From assembly GCF_964199755.1 (NCBI RefSeq), contig NC_133896.1, forward strand, positions 88,272,215 to 88,336,214: DNA of 64,000 nt, in the 5' to 3' direction. Positions 47,601 to 59,647 of the stretch are shown here, in pieces. The DNA is from Larus michahellis (lineage: Eukaryota; Chordata; Aves; Charadriiformes; Laridae). Positions within the stretch are counted from its first letter, which is position 1. Every line of letters starts with the position of its first letter. The notes below the pieces were generated by a model. That model had not been told where the DNA came from, ran no database searches, and saw only the letters and a program-made list of their open reading frames with translations. The position numbers were made by a program, and so were the translations under genes.

Positions 47601-50069
47601 GCTTCTGGGGAACTACCAACTGTTATGAGAGGCTGAAGTACAGCAAAGTAGCTGATGACTGTTAGATGAAAATAAGTTTATTGTTTCTGTGCACTAAAAT
47701 TCAGTAGCAGATAACTGTATACGGTCAATTGTGTTGACCCTTGCTATGATTAGATATTTAAAATAAACTGGCAGATGTCTGTAAGATGCCACCTCGATGT
47801 GGTATTTCATACTGACATATGATATTTAATTATTTCTCTCTAAATTTAACATCTAGGATTGCTGTGTCTCAAAACATATTTCTCAAATTATTTATGGTTC
47901 AGTTTGAATTCCACTTTTTCAAACTGGGTATCTGTAGATGGTGCACAATAGTTTATGCTTTTAAATCCCGTGGGCTTTGATTCAGTGTTAAGTGTTAACC
48001 AAAATGATGGTTTCCACAGTGTATGTAGTTACAGAAGAAAGAAGACTGACAGGAACTTTAAGAATGCAATTTTTTTCAAGAGAAGGTTGTGTTTGTGTTC
48101 TTAGCCATGATGATATGCAGCAATATTCTGCAGTGGGAAAAGAACAAGTGCAAGTGGAAATGGAGAATTGAAACAAACGTGGATGAGAGGAAGTAAGGTC
48201 TCCCTCACCTTTCCCTCTGAGTAATACAGAAACCATCCCAAGGAAAATGAAGGAGAAAACTATAGTGTCCAGGGTCCAAGCACTAAGACTTCTTGATGCT
48301 TTTGTGTGAGCGAATGGTTGTTTTCCTTCAATATTCACATTACCTGTATGAAATGAAGTAACAAATAAGCAAGGTATTATTTTATTTTTTTTTAAGGATG
48401 GGAGGAATCAAGAGGGTCCAAATCTGAGGAGGCTTTAAATCCCCAGCCAAACTTTGTGGCTTGTGTTCAGACTCAGGCGTGTTCAGTTATACCTTTCTCT
48501 GTCACTTTTAGTGGTGTTTCAAAATACTGCACAAAGATTTGTATGTCTATTGCATTTTGTCAGCCAGCATCAAATGTATTTCAACACTGTAACATATAAT
48601 ATTGCATGGCTGTAGTGTAAAAATAAGCATTCCCCTTAATGTTTGTGTTGCCAAGTGCAGGTACTCATATGCTTAGAATGTACTGTAGCATGAGTTGCAG
48701 GGTCAGCTGAATTGTTCTCTTCACATGACTTCCACACAACAATGTTTGAGGAGTTGGACTTAAATAGTACATGAACTTGTGCTAGACCTCTACAAAGGTA
48801 ATTCCGTGTTCCTCTCAGTGGGAGAAAACAATGTGAAAACAAATATGATTAAGGTGATCAAAGTGGCAGGTGGTATGCGAAGTTTAGAAAGAAGAAATCA
48901 AAGTTTTCCAGAAACTGAAGTTTTCTGAGGTGACCAGAAGTACTTTAGAAAGCAGTTGAGGACATAGATAAGATGTGTTATTGGTATCTAGAAAAATAGT
49001 AAGGAAGAAAAAATAAAACCCCCAAACTACAAGAGGATGCTTACCAAATCTAGTATTTGAACTACAGTGTCCTTACTCTCACAAGGTAACAGCTCTTCAT
49101 GGGAGTTGTTCTGCTGGTTTTTAGCTATTTTCTGTGCTCAATTTGACCTACAAAAAGCAATTCAGTCTGTGAAAGAACTTCTCTGTGTTGTGTATTGTTC
49201 TCCTTTCATTGTACATTACAGATGTGCCTAAAGCCTCACTCAGGATAACTTCTGAGAATCACTTCTCTCTCGGGTGAAATTCAATAAAACAGAAAATAGC
49301 AGAAAAGAATGGTTTGAATTCAGAAACAGGTGTACAAGATCTTAAGAGTAAGGAGGTAGCTGAGAAATGTTTTGTGTTGGTTCATTGCTCTTCAGTTCTA
49401 AGGGTGTTCCTCGGATGGGTGGAGTTGTTTCATGGAATTGTTCCATTGCTGATGCAGTGGACTTACATGAATTTAATATTGGAAAATTAAAACATCCTGA
49501 GCTTTCCTTTTTGTTAGGGCTCTCTTCCTGTGTTACATATTGTTGATAAAGAGGAGCTTAAACTAAAGAGCTCTGGGCTGAATTTCCTTAATACAAAGCT
49601 GTGCAATTTCATACTATGGTTGTATTTTAAGTATTGTCTGTGAGGGCTCTATTGTACCCTCTTCTAGGCCTGTTAATATGTCCTCTTGTACAAGAGCACA
49701 TTTGAAATCTTGATCATTGTTCTTGGCTGTGCCTGAGGGTAGATCCTTTCTTCTAGTCGTGCTAGAACTCTCCAATGAGAAGATTTGAAGAGCAGGGAAG
49801 AGGAGATGGCTTTGTGGAAAGGCATGCATGTGCCCAAAACCTGGTTGCATTAGAAACTCTGCCACTGGGTTTACCTGATTTACAAACATAGTGTTCACAG
49901 AACAGGTTGGTATTACCTGGTTTTGGAACTGTAATGGTTCCATAATAGTTCCTCTGTTCAGTGCAGTCAAAAGAGGAAGTCAGGTGTTAGAAGTGATGAG
50001 GGAAGGGGTAGAAATCAGTGTTTTGCCACAGATGATTCATGGCACGTGCTCATCTTTAATACTAGAGTC
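44661..50069. other. Gene-free stretch, presumed intronic
   Basis: No supported exon, RNA gene or classified repeat over 5.4 kb. Open frames up to 128 codons (minus 46703-47089) lack recognisable motifs. Confidence 0.4.
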
Positions 50070-50680
50070 TTGAAAAGGTTCAAAGAAGGGCAGCAGAGGT
50101 GCTGTGAGGGATGGCTTCCATACAGGGGATGTTTAACTGGTAGGGTAGGACTTCTCAACTTGGAAAAAAGATGCTTCAGGTCTTGTGCGTGACGGAGACT
50201 TGTAAAGCAGGTGCTGTGAGTACAGTGTATAAGCAGTAATTCCTCACTGTGTCGTCTTGTAAAGAAAGCCATTGCATAAAATTGGAAATAGGTAGGTGTG
50301 GTAAAAAACCAAAACAAACCAAAAACAAACAAACCCAAAAACAAACCAAACCACACAATGTATGGTAAAAGCTGTGGGGTTTATCTGTGGGGTTTATGGT
50401 CACAGACAATTGTAGGTTGTAAAAGCTTACATGGGTCCCAGGCGAGCATGAGCAGGTGAGTAGAAGAGCGATCCAGTGGGAGCTGCCCTGTACAGAGGTC
50501 TCTGGCACAGAAGGTCACTGACCTGTGATTCACTGTTGGCTGTGAGGGTACTGAGGAGAAAGGTAATGTACTCCTGCCCTCGTTGTCTACTCCTCCCTGT
50601 CCACCTACGTTGCCTGCTGTTTAAGGCATGATACTGGGCTAAACAACCTTTGGCCTTGACTCAATGTTCTTACATTCTGG
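50070..50680 (+). mobile_element. Ancient CR1-like remnant, sense orientation
   Basis: GAAAAGGTTCAAAGAAGGGCAGC at about 50072-50094, then CTTCTCAACTTGGAAAAAAG near 50150, resemble the ORF2 C-terminal coding region of older CR1 elements read in sense. Near 50630-50680 the string ATACTGGGCTAAACAACCTTTGG ... CTCAATGTTCTTACATTCTGG resembles the 3' end of old CR1/L3-type elements (ACTGGGCTAGATGGACC... GTTCTTATG). The middle is obscured by a CAAA-rich tract (50301-50356) and unique-looking sequence. Divergence is high and no open frame remains. It is the only CR1 copy here in the plus orientation. Confidence 0.6.
50301..50356. repeat. CAAA-rich simple repeat
   Basis: Repeated AAACAAACC and CAAA units, lying inside the ancient CR1 remnant. 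Confidence 0.9.
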
Positions 50681-51851
50681 TTTTGTATTCCTTGGAATTG
50701 AAAGGAAAATGTTATCCAAGGGATTTCCTCATCAGGAATGCCCTGTAATGGTATTTCACTAGGTAATGGCTTAATACAGGAAGAATCTGAAGTATTTCTT
50801 CTTTAATTTTGTACTTTACAGTTCTCAGTTACCTGAATTTAGCTTCTTTGTGCTATTTCTACGCTGTTCTTGTAGTGATTTTGTAGAGTTACTGGATATA
50901 TAACTTTGATCATTAAACCCAATGTAGAAATTTGCCACTGAATAATACCCAAGTGGTAATCCCAAGCAGCTAATAAGAGATAAGAAAAATAATCTCTTTT
51001 GTGTTGCTGTTTCATTAACCAAGGCAGATCAAGGTACTGGTATAGAGCTGGTTTAGGAAGAGGTTAACCTGCAATTTTGTGGTGTCTTGTCAATACACCC
51101 AAAGTGGTAGTTCTAGACAGTTGATGACAATTATATTGATAACCAGTGTCTAAATAGATCTTCAGTATCTTTTCCGTTGATGCTCTTGGTCTCATCTATG
51201 CTTGTGCTAGTTTGGAGTCATAATCTACAAAACTGAGAGCGTTTTTGACAAAGAATAGCTTAAAGCATGTTTTTCTTTAACTACAAATGAAATATTAGGA
51301 GGATTTATTTTTCTTTTTAATGAATTGATCTGTCTCTGTGACAGGATGAAAATGTCGCTTCATCCTGACAGATGGAATAGAGTCAAGCAGGGCTGCTAAG
51401 TAACTTACTCAAACCAAAAGAGTTGGTGACAGGGGGAAAGAATGTTCCCCTGTGGCTTTTGACTTGAGTTTTTTTTTGGAATGGTAACTTTTTCAGTAAA
51501 ATCTTGGATTCATATAAAGGGCAGTACACTGCATTCAGTCCCTCCATTTATGTGTCTATGAGGTTTGTTTGAGGTCCATGGAGATTTTCTTTTCCTTTTT
51601 TTTTTTTCGTCAATTTTGCAAAAGTTTAATCTTCAGCAATGTTATGCAGGCAATCCTGAAAGTGAAGACATCTAAGTTTTCATGCCTCCTGTCCAGAACG
51701 GGATTGTTTGGGAATGCTTCTTTTTGAACTTAGTGTCTAAATATGTGAAAGAGCTCCTCCAAAATGGTCAGGTGCTACAGTTGTAGCTATCTGACTCTGC
51801 TCCTTATCTGCTCTTTTATCTCTTCCTGATTAGACTCTCTTTCTTATGATT
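50681..51851. other. Non-coding spacer
   Basis: A+T-rich DNA with T-runs near 51470 and 51597-51607; no feature supported. Confidence 0.4.
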
Positions 51852-54800
51852 TCATAGAATCATAGAATTACTGAGGTTGGAAGGGACCTTTAAGATCATC
51901 GAGTCCAACCTTTAACCTACCCTGACAAGAGCCACTTCTAAACCATGTCCCTAAGTGCCCCATCTACCCTTTTTTTAAACACCTCCAGGGATGGTGAATC
52001 CACCACCTCCCTGGGCAGCCTATTCCAATGTTTAATAACCCTTTCAGTGAAAAAATGTTTCCTAATATCCAATCTAAACCTCCCCTGATGTAACTTGAAC
52101 CCGTTTCCTCTCGTCCTATCACTTGTCACCAGGGAGAAGAGGTCAGCCCCCATCTCTCTACAACCTCCTTTCAGGTAGTTGTAGAGGGTGATAAGGTCTC
52201 CCCTCAGCCTCCTCTTCTGCAGGCTAAACAACCCCAGCTCCCTCAGTCGTTCTTCATAAGGTTTGTCCTCCAGACCCCTCACCAGCTTTGTAGCCCTTCT
52301 CTGGACACGCTCAATGTCCCTCTTGTAGCAAGGGGCCCAAAACTGAACGCAGTACTCGAGGTGGGGCCTCACCAGTGCCGAGTACAGGGGGATGATCACT
52401 TCCTAGTATGGCTCACCACACTATTCCTGATACAGGCTAGGGTGCTGTTGGCCTTCTTGGCCACCTGGGCACACTGCTGGCTCATATTCAGCCGGCTGTC
52501 CACCAACACCCCCAGGTCCTTTTCTGCCGGGCTGCTTTCGAGCCACTCTGCCCCAATCCTGTAGCGCTGCATGGGGTTGTTGTGACCCAAGTGCAGGACC
52601 CGGCTTTGGCTTTGTTGAACCTCATACCATTGGTCTCAGCTCATCGGTCCAGCCTGTCCAGATCCCTCTGCAGAGCCAACCTACCCTCAAGCAGATCAAC
52701 ACGCCCGCCCAGCTTAGTGTCATCTGCGAACTTACTGAGGGTGCATTCGATCCCTTCATCCAGATCATTGATAAAGATATTAAAGAGAACCGGCCCCAGC
52801 ACCGAGCCCTGGGGGACACCACTTGTGACCGGACACCAACTGGATTTAACTCCATTTACCACCACTCTCTGGGCACGGCCATCCAGCCAGTTTTTTACCC
52901 AGCGAAGAGCACACCTGTCCAGGCCATGAGCAGCCAGTTTCTCCAGGAGAATGCTGTGGGAAACGGTGTCAAAAGCTTTGCAAAAATCCAAGTAGATAAC
53001 ATCCACAGCTTTTCCCTCATCCACTGAGTGGGTCACCTTATCATAGAAGGATATTAGGTTTGATAGGCATGACCTGCCCTTCACAAACCCATGCTGACTG
53101 GGCCTGATCACCCTGTTCTCCTGCATGTGCTGTGTAATGGCACTGAGGAGGATCTGTTCCATGACCTTCCCAGGCACCGAGGTCAGACTGACTGGCCTGT
53201 AGTTCCCCAGATCCTCCTTCCGGCCCTTCTTGTGGATGGGTGTCACATTTGCTAACCTCCAGTCAGCTGGGACCTCCCCGGTTGTCCAGGACTGCTCATA
53301 AATGATACCAAGTGGCCTGGCGAGCACGTCCACCAGCTCTTTCAATACCCTTGGGTGGATCCCATCCGGCCCCATAGATTTGTGCACCTCCAGGTGCTGA
53401 AGCAGGTCCCTCACTGTTTCCCTTTGGATTATGGGGGCTTCATTCTGCTCCCCATCCCTGTCTTCTAGCTCAGGGGTCTGGGTACTCAGGGAACAACTGG
53501 TCCTACTGCTGAAGACTGAGGCAAAGACTTCATTAAGTACCTCAGCCATTTCCTCATCCTTGGTCACTATGTTGCCGGCCCCATCTACTAGAGGACAGAG
53601 ATAATCCTTAGTCCTCTTCTTATTGCTAATATATTTATAGAAACTTTTTTTGTTGTCCTTGACAACAGAAGCCAGGTTTAGCTCCAGCTGGGCTTTGGCC
53701 CTCCTGATTTTTTCCCTACATAGCTTCACTGCCTCTTTGTAGTCCTCTTGAGTGGCCTGCCCTTCCTTCCAGAGGCCATAGATCCTCTTTTTTTCCTTAA
53801 GTTGCAACCCTAGCTCCCTGTTTAGCCAGGCCAGTCTTTTTCCCCGACGGCTTGTCTTCTGGCACATGGGGACAGCCTGCTCCTGCGCCTTTAAGACTTC
53901 CTTCTTGAAAATCATCCAGGCTTCCTGGGCTCCTTTGCCCTGGAGGACTGCCTCCCAGGGGACTTTGTCAACCAGGCTCCTGAAAAGCCCAAAGTCCGCC
54001 CTCCGGAAGTCCAAGGTAGCAGTTCTGCTGACCCCTCTCCTTGCTTCTCGCAGAATCGAAAACTCTATCATTTCATGGTCACTGTTCCCAAGACAGCCTC
54101 CAACCTTCACATCCCCCACAAGACCTTCCCTGTTTACAAACAACAGATCCAGCAGGGCACCTTCCCTAGTTGGCTCTCTCACTAGCTGTGTCAGGAAGTT
54201 ATCCCCAGTACATTCCAGGAACCTTCTAGACTGTTCCCTCCCTGCTGTATTGCATTCCCAGCAGATGTCTGGCAAATTGAAGTCCCCCACAAGGACAAGA
54301 GCTCGCGATCTTGAGACTTCTCCCAGCCGTTTATAGAATATGTCATCTGCCTCCTCATCCTGATTGGGCAGTCTATAACAGACTCCTACTACGATATCCG
54401 CCTTGTTAGCCCTGCCCCTGATTCTTACCCATAAACATTCAGTCTCGTTATCACCATCATTTAGTTCAAAGCATTCATAACACTCCTTAACATACAGGGC
54501 CACACCCCTGCCTCTCCTTGCTTGCCTATCCTTCCTGAAGAGCCTATAGGCATCCATGGCAGCACTATAGCTATGTGTGTCATCCCACCACGTTTCTGTG
54601 ATGGCGACTACATCATAATTATCCTGCTGCACAATGGCTTCCAGCTCCTCCTGTTTGTTGCCCATGCTACGTGCATTAGTGTATAAGCACTTCAGCTGGG
54701 CTACAGGTCCTTTCTCCTTTTTACTGGCGGGAGCCGAAATTCTGCCACCCCCAGACTTATTCCTAAGGAGCCTGGTTACGCCCCCTATCTTTTCCAAGTC

Positions 54801-55005
54801 TAGTGCCAGCATGCCACCTTCAGGCTTTTTGCTAGCAAGCTTGGATCTATCCCCATCCCCCTTCCAATCTAGTTTAAAGCCCTGTCCATGAGCCCCGCCA
54901 ACTCCTGCCCTAAAACCCTTTTCCCCCTCTGAGACAGGCTTTTGCTGTCTGTTGCCAGCAGGCCTGGCGTCCTGAAAAGCAGCCCATAATCAAAGAACCC
55001 AAAGT
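51852..55005 (-). mobile_element. Long CR1 retrotransposon with most of ORF2
   Basis: The 3' end is at the left: TCATAGAATCATAGAATT at 51852 is the complement of the CR1 terminal octamer-type repeat. Next come the 3' untranslated region and an ORF2 extending to at least 54812. The ORF2 frame stays open upstream of that ATG for about 60 more codons, to a TGA near 55000, where recognisable CR1 sequence fades. There is no ORF1, so the copy is 5'-truncated at about 3.15 kb. CR1 elements move by target-primed reverse transcription and normally leave no long target duplication, and none was seen. Low decay compared with the other copies suggests a relatively recent insertion. It lies antisense to the predicted gene. 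Confidence 0.95.
51938..54812 (-). pseudogene. CR1 ORF2 endonuclease/reverse transcriptase, disrupted
   Basis: ORF2 of CR1 makes an apurinic-type endonuclease fused to a reverse transcriptase that nicks DNA and copies the element's RNA. The first 723 codons (54812 down to 52641) are uninterrupted. Endonuclease motifs are NARSM (residues 46-50), ITETW (71-75), GDFNLPD (176-182) and SDHEMIEF (244-251). Reverse-transcriptase motifs are PIHKKG (525-530), NYRPVSL (537-543), the catalytic block [11 protein letters not shown] (607-617), [10 protein letters not shown] (665-674) and FADD (695-698). The frame is broken three times after that: a TGG-to-TGA type stop at 52641-52643, a one-base deletion near 52604-52608, and another near 52398-52402. 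Coding similarity then continues to 51938. All catalytic residues visible are intact, but the C-terminal region cannot be translated in one frame, so the copy is inactive unless these are assembly errors. Confidence 0.93.
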
Positions 55006-56629
55006 CCTGCCAATGACTTTGGGCGTGTGGAAGTGGTGTGCCTTTTTTCCCCTCACTTTGCTACTGAGGAAGTACTTAAACTTTTGGGCCCTAAAATAAA
55101 TGTTGAAAAGGACCCTTCGGTTGCTGAGTTGTTAAGCCCTGCTCTCTGCTTTGCCCTCTACTTTGTATTCCCTCCCTAGGGGGATTTGCAAGGTCAGAAC
55201 CTCCTTTGGTTGCTTTTTTTCTTCCTTGGGGCCTTTCCTATGTGAGCTAGAGCCACCTCTTAAAGTTTTGGGTTGTTTTTTGTTTTTTTTACCCCAAATT
55301 ACTGTATTTTGTTATTGAAAACCTGCTGAGACCTTCCCTTTCCCAAACTGAGTGCTGCAAATGGTCGAATTGGTACTTGTGGCTGAGGATTTTCTTTGCC
55401 CTGCACCCTCCTCTTACCTTTCCAAACGTCTTTGAGCCTAGTAGTAACACCGGGGCTGAATTAAGTCCTTAAATGCATTAGACATGCGGTCACTGTGTCT
55501 GACTAGAAGTGCTGTCACTGTGTTTTTATGCACAGTATTAATGTACAGTATCTAGAAAGACTGCAAGGTGTTATATTAATGAATCTAGAAGCTGTGGTCT
55601 GGTATCGTTTCTGTGTAGGTGCATGGAAAGGAGGCAGCTTCTGTTAGCAGGAGGAGAACAGGTTAAAATAGTAGGAGACACAGGAAAAGGTAGGTAACCA
55701 GATTGTAGGTTTTGGAGATGGTTGTAGGATAGCAAGACCAACTTCTTTAACTGCAGTAAAAACATAAAAGCCAAAGTAATTTAAAAGACAGCAACTGACA
55801 TAAGAGATTAATGTATGAACTACTTGTCTAGTGATAAACATTTAACAGAATAATTCTGGCAACGTCTAAAAAAAATTTCCTGTAGAAGTCAGGGTAATAG
55901 CTGATTATATCCGGTAGTAATCGTGTATAATTAGGTGCCTGAACTATATTTAAGCACTTTTATACCAAGTGAGCAGAAAGTGGTGGAGTAGATGTACTAC
56001 CACTTCTTCTGTTCTGTGTACAAAGTATTTCTTCTGCAAAAGTCTGCAAAGAGGAGGAGGGCAGTGCGTTCTGTGTATCTTGTAGATCATTGACAATACC
56101 ATTAATGAATCAGAAATAACTGATACATCAACAACCTAAATGTCTACTTTCTGATAATGTGGTACTGAGTCAGATGAAAGCAGCTTCACGGAGGAACTGT
56201 GCTCCAGTCTCTTGGCATTGATTGTGTTTGCACTCCTCTTCCTGTTGCCAGTGGCTAATTAGGAGGTAGAAAGACAGACCCAAAATGTGTTACAGAAATA
56301 CTATAATTACATTTTTTAGGAAGTCTGTGTACATGTGTTAGATTAGCACCGGCTATCCCTGTCTTTAATTATTTGATTTTGGTATTCAGTTCTGCAGCCA
56401 AGCTTCTTGTTAATCAAGGCAGACTGACACAAACCCCTTGTGTAAGGCCTGAGGAAGAGAAGGCAACCGGGGCTGAGGGTTTTGCTGTTCCAGCCTGCGT
56501 GCCTGTCGCTGTGTCAGGAAGGGGACGGGGAGGAGCAGGTTGTGTGGTGGTTGAGCTGTCGGGCAGCAATGCCTTGGCAGTCCCCCCGCGGAGCCTGCAG
56601 AAGAGTCCCTTGTCGTGCTTGGGTAGCCG
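55006..56629. other. Non-coding spacer
   Basis: No supported feature. G+C content rises from about 56450 onward towards the duplicated segment. Confidence 0.4.
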
Positions 56630-57878
56630 GGCTGGTTGTCGTGATCCCCCGGTCGCTTGCGAGGCCTTTTCCAAGGGCTTATAGCGAGAGCTGGGAACAT
56701 CTCTGAAACAGCCCAAGGGATTGGACGGAGGTTGGCAGCGTGGGGAAATATGTCTGATAAACCTCAGTGTGACATTGTACAGAGGGGGATAGTGATGCCA
56801 CTTTACCAAATCTTTCATCAGGTTTGTTTCATGCACTTGCATGTTAGGTTCCTGTAGCCAGTGGCACTGAGGCTGAGGCGGGGGTGACTTGTGTATGACA
56901 CAGAGGAGAAGGGATGCCACCTGCCAGGTGCTGCCCTTGTCTTGTACCCGCTGGGGAAGGACCAGCTTTTGGGCAGTTTGGGCTTGGGGGGTACTTTGTG
57001 TGTGTTTTGCCAGGTGGGTTCTGTGGTTTGTAGAGGGGAGTTCAAGCTTCACCCTTGCCCTCCACCAGAGGCCTTGAACAGAGAGTTTCTTCCTCACGCC
57101 TCTGCTTCCCTGGCACGTCTGGGTAGACGTTGTCCCATGTCACCGTGCTCATTAGCATGTGGAAGCCCATTGTCTGTGGCGTTGCCCAGCAGCCTCTGCT
57201 CCCTGGTGCATCACAGTGGGCTTGGGCTGGCAGTTGCCCGCGCTCCTGGAGCGACCGCGGAGGTGGGAGGAGGCGAGAGAGGTGGCTCTCCAGTTCCCCG
57301 ACCCAGGAGCTGCAGCTGCACTTCCACACCTTCCGCGTGTCCTGGGGCATCACCAGTGCGGCGTCGGCATCTCCGTGTGGCCTTGGTAGCCTTGCTGCGT
57401 AGGGAAGGGCAGAGAAGAACAGCTGGGGAAGGGGAAGAACAGCTGCCCCAAGCAAGTTTGAGTCCGGCTCCCCACCAGGGACTGGCAAGTGGCAGAGGAG
57501 AGAGGCTGCAGCCGCTGAGCTCTCAGCCCCAGAGGGTCCATCAACTGGTTCTCCATGTGCCTTGGGGGAGCGCGAGCAGAAGGCCGGCAGGGATGGCCAG
57601 CCACACCTCAGGTGGAGACGGAAGAGGAGGAGGCCTCCTGCTCGTCTCTGCGTATGGGACAAGCCCTGGAGAGCAAAGGCAGATGCCCCTGCGCAGACAG
57701 ATGCCCCGGCACAGATGGATGCCCTGGCGCACGCAGAATCCCTGGGAGAGAGGGATCCGACGGCACAGGCAGATCTCCCGTCGAAGGAAACGCCTTTTGT
57801 GCCGCCTGTTAATGCTAACTTCATCTTGACCTGTGTTTGCCTAGTTCTCTCATGTTTGTAATTTCACTTTTAAAAAAA
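56630..57878. repeat. Direct duplicate, copy A (unidentified sequence)
   Basis: From GGCTGGTTGTCGTGATCCCC to the TTTCACTTTTAAAAAAACC tail this segment aligns, in the same orientation, with 58718-59647. Blocks identical or nearly so include CCAAGGGCTTATAGCGAGAGCTGGGAACATCTCTGAAACAG, GACACAGAGGAGAAGGGATGCCACCTG and the stretch around TTTGGGCAGTTTGGGCTTGGG. Copy A has about 190 bp (57124-57312) missing from copy B and an extra run of 18-bp units (57676-57745). The long frames on both strands (plus 312 and minus 260 codons) are not conserved as frames in copy B, so protein coding is unlikely. The sequence is not recognised. It could be an LTR-like or other repeat, or a local segmental duplication. 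Confidence 0.88.
57676..57745. repeat. ~18-bp imperfect tandem units
   Basis: Units of the form CAGATGCCCCxGCxCAGA (CAGATGCCCCTGCGCA, CAGATGCCCCGGCACA, GATGCCCTGGCGCA) recur about three times near the right end of copy A. Copy B lacks this array. Confidence 0.75.
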
Positions 57879-58717
57879 CCTTGTTAGTTCTCTTGCTGTC
57901 GTCTTCCACACAAGAATTTTGCAAGTCCTCTCTGTCATGTTTTTTGAAAGTAAATGGCAAGTCTACCTACCACTTGGCTATTGCTTTGTGTTTTGGTGAT
58001 GAAACTAGATGCTTGCCAGTCTTACTCAGTTTTGGTTGGTAATGGGTGGGTAGAAGGCGGGGTAGAAGGGCAACCTTCAGAGAATGCCCCTTTGTCCACA
58101 CTGCTTCTGCGTTGAGGAAAGCAGCCCATGCTTTCCAGTGTTGGAAGTTGGAAGGAGACAACGCACTTTCCAATAGATTAGTCCTCCAAGTCTGTAGCTG
58201 CTTGGTGTTGAATTGGAAAGAAACCAGGGTATCCAAAGGAAAAAGCTCAGAGATGTTTTTAAGCTGGCTTAGAAACAAGGAGAGTCCAGTAGGTTCCATT
58301 TCTCATGTTATCTATCTGGTAGGATGTGACGCTGCCCTTTCTCCCTGTGCCCAGAGGTTCAGCTTTCAAGAGCATCTTCCTCTGCTCTCCTTTTCCACTG
58401 CTTCTGCTTGCCAGAGCAGTAGCAGGGTTTTGTGTGTTGCCCGAGGACAGAGAAGGACTTCCTTTGAACCTTCTGTGGAGTGTGGCTTGTGTTTGGAGTT
58501 GGTGGAGTTTCACTAAGGACATTTTTCTGGCACCTGCAAGGAAAATTAAAGAAAAGAGGTGACTTTGAGAGACAAGGATTAGCTAGTGTGGGGAAGGAGA
58601 ACTCTGTCTGCAGTTCCAGTGCCGATGGAGTCATTTTGTAAGGAGCTCTGAAGGGCGATGAACTTGTGCATGGCTGACAGCACATGCCCAGGGACTGGAC
58701 TTGGTTTTCACTTTCAC
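57879..58717. other. Single-copy DNA between the two duplicates
   Basis: About 840 bp present once, with no recognised motif. The plus frame at 58046-58516 and the minus frames here show no domain. If copies A and B were the LTRs of one element this would be its internal part, but no primer-binding site or polypurine tract was identified. Confidence 0.4.
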
Positions 58718-59647
58718 GGCTGGTTGCCATGATCCCCCAGTCACTTGCAAGGGCTTTTCCAAGGGCTTATAGCGAGAGCTGGGAACATCTCTGAAACAGT
58801 CCAAGGGATCTGATGGAGGTTGGCAGCGCGGGGAAATTTGTGTGATAAACCTCAGTGTGACATCGAACAGAAGGGGATGGTGATGCCACTTTACCAAATC
58901 TTTTGTTAGATTTGGTTTATGCACTCGTGTGTTAGGCTCCCGTGGCCAGTGGCACTGAGGCTGAGGCAACTTGTGTGTGACACAGAGGAGAAGGGATGCC
59001 ACCTGGCAGGTGCTTCCCTTGTCTTGTGCCCGGTGGGGAAGGACCAGCTTTTGGGCAGTTTGGGCTTGGGGGTACTTTGTGTGTGTTTTTCCAGGTGGGT
59101 TCTGTGGTTTGTAGAGGGGAGTTCAAGCTTCACCCTTGCCCTCCACCAGAGGCCTTGAACAAAGAGTTTCTTCCTCACGCCTCTGCTTCGCTGGCACGTC
59201 TGCTGCTGCAGCAGCACTTCCATGCCTTCCACGTGTCCTGTGGCATCACCAGCATGGCCTCTGCATCTTCACATGGCCTTGGTAGCTTTGCTGCATAGGG
59301 AAGGGCAGAGGAACAGCAAGTCTGATTCCAGCTCCCCACCAGCAACTGACGGGAGGAGCACGAGTGGGAGAGAGCCTGCTGCCAAGCTCTCAGCCCCAGA
59401 GGGTCCATCAACTGGTTCTCCCTGTGCCTTGGTGGAGCATGGGCAGATTGACAAGGGTGGCCAGCCACCCCTCAGGCAGAATTTGTGAAGGAGACTTCTT
59501 GCTGATCTGTGTGGATGGATTAAGCCCTGTAGAGTGAAGGCAACCCCCTCCCTCCTGCTGGCAAAGGAAATGCCTTTTTATTCTAGCTTCAATTTGTTTT
59601 ATTTATGTCTAGTTTATGAACGTATCTAATTTCACCTTTAAAAGAAA
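58718..59647. repeat. Direct duplicate, copy B (unidentified sequence)
   Basis: The second copy starts 2088 bp to the right of copy A and is in the same orientation. It aligns along its length with gaps. Divergence is roughly 10-15% by eye, including many CpG-to-TpG/CpA differences (for example CGTGATCCCCCGG in A versus CATGATCCCCCAG in B), so the duplication is old and copy B has decayed at CpG sites. It retains the CAACTGGTTCTCC and GAGGGTCCATCAACTGG block. No conserved open frame is shared with copy A. Confidence 0.88.

Noticed and set aside
52582..54336. Plus-strand ORFs of 115 and 156 codons
   Set aside because: They are shadows of the CR1 ORF2 coding on the opposite strand.
56891..57829. 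312-codon plus frame and overlapping 260-codon minus frame in duplicate A
   Set aside because: The homologous copy B does not preserve either frame, and the composition is low-complexity GC-rich.
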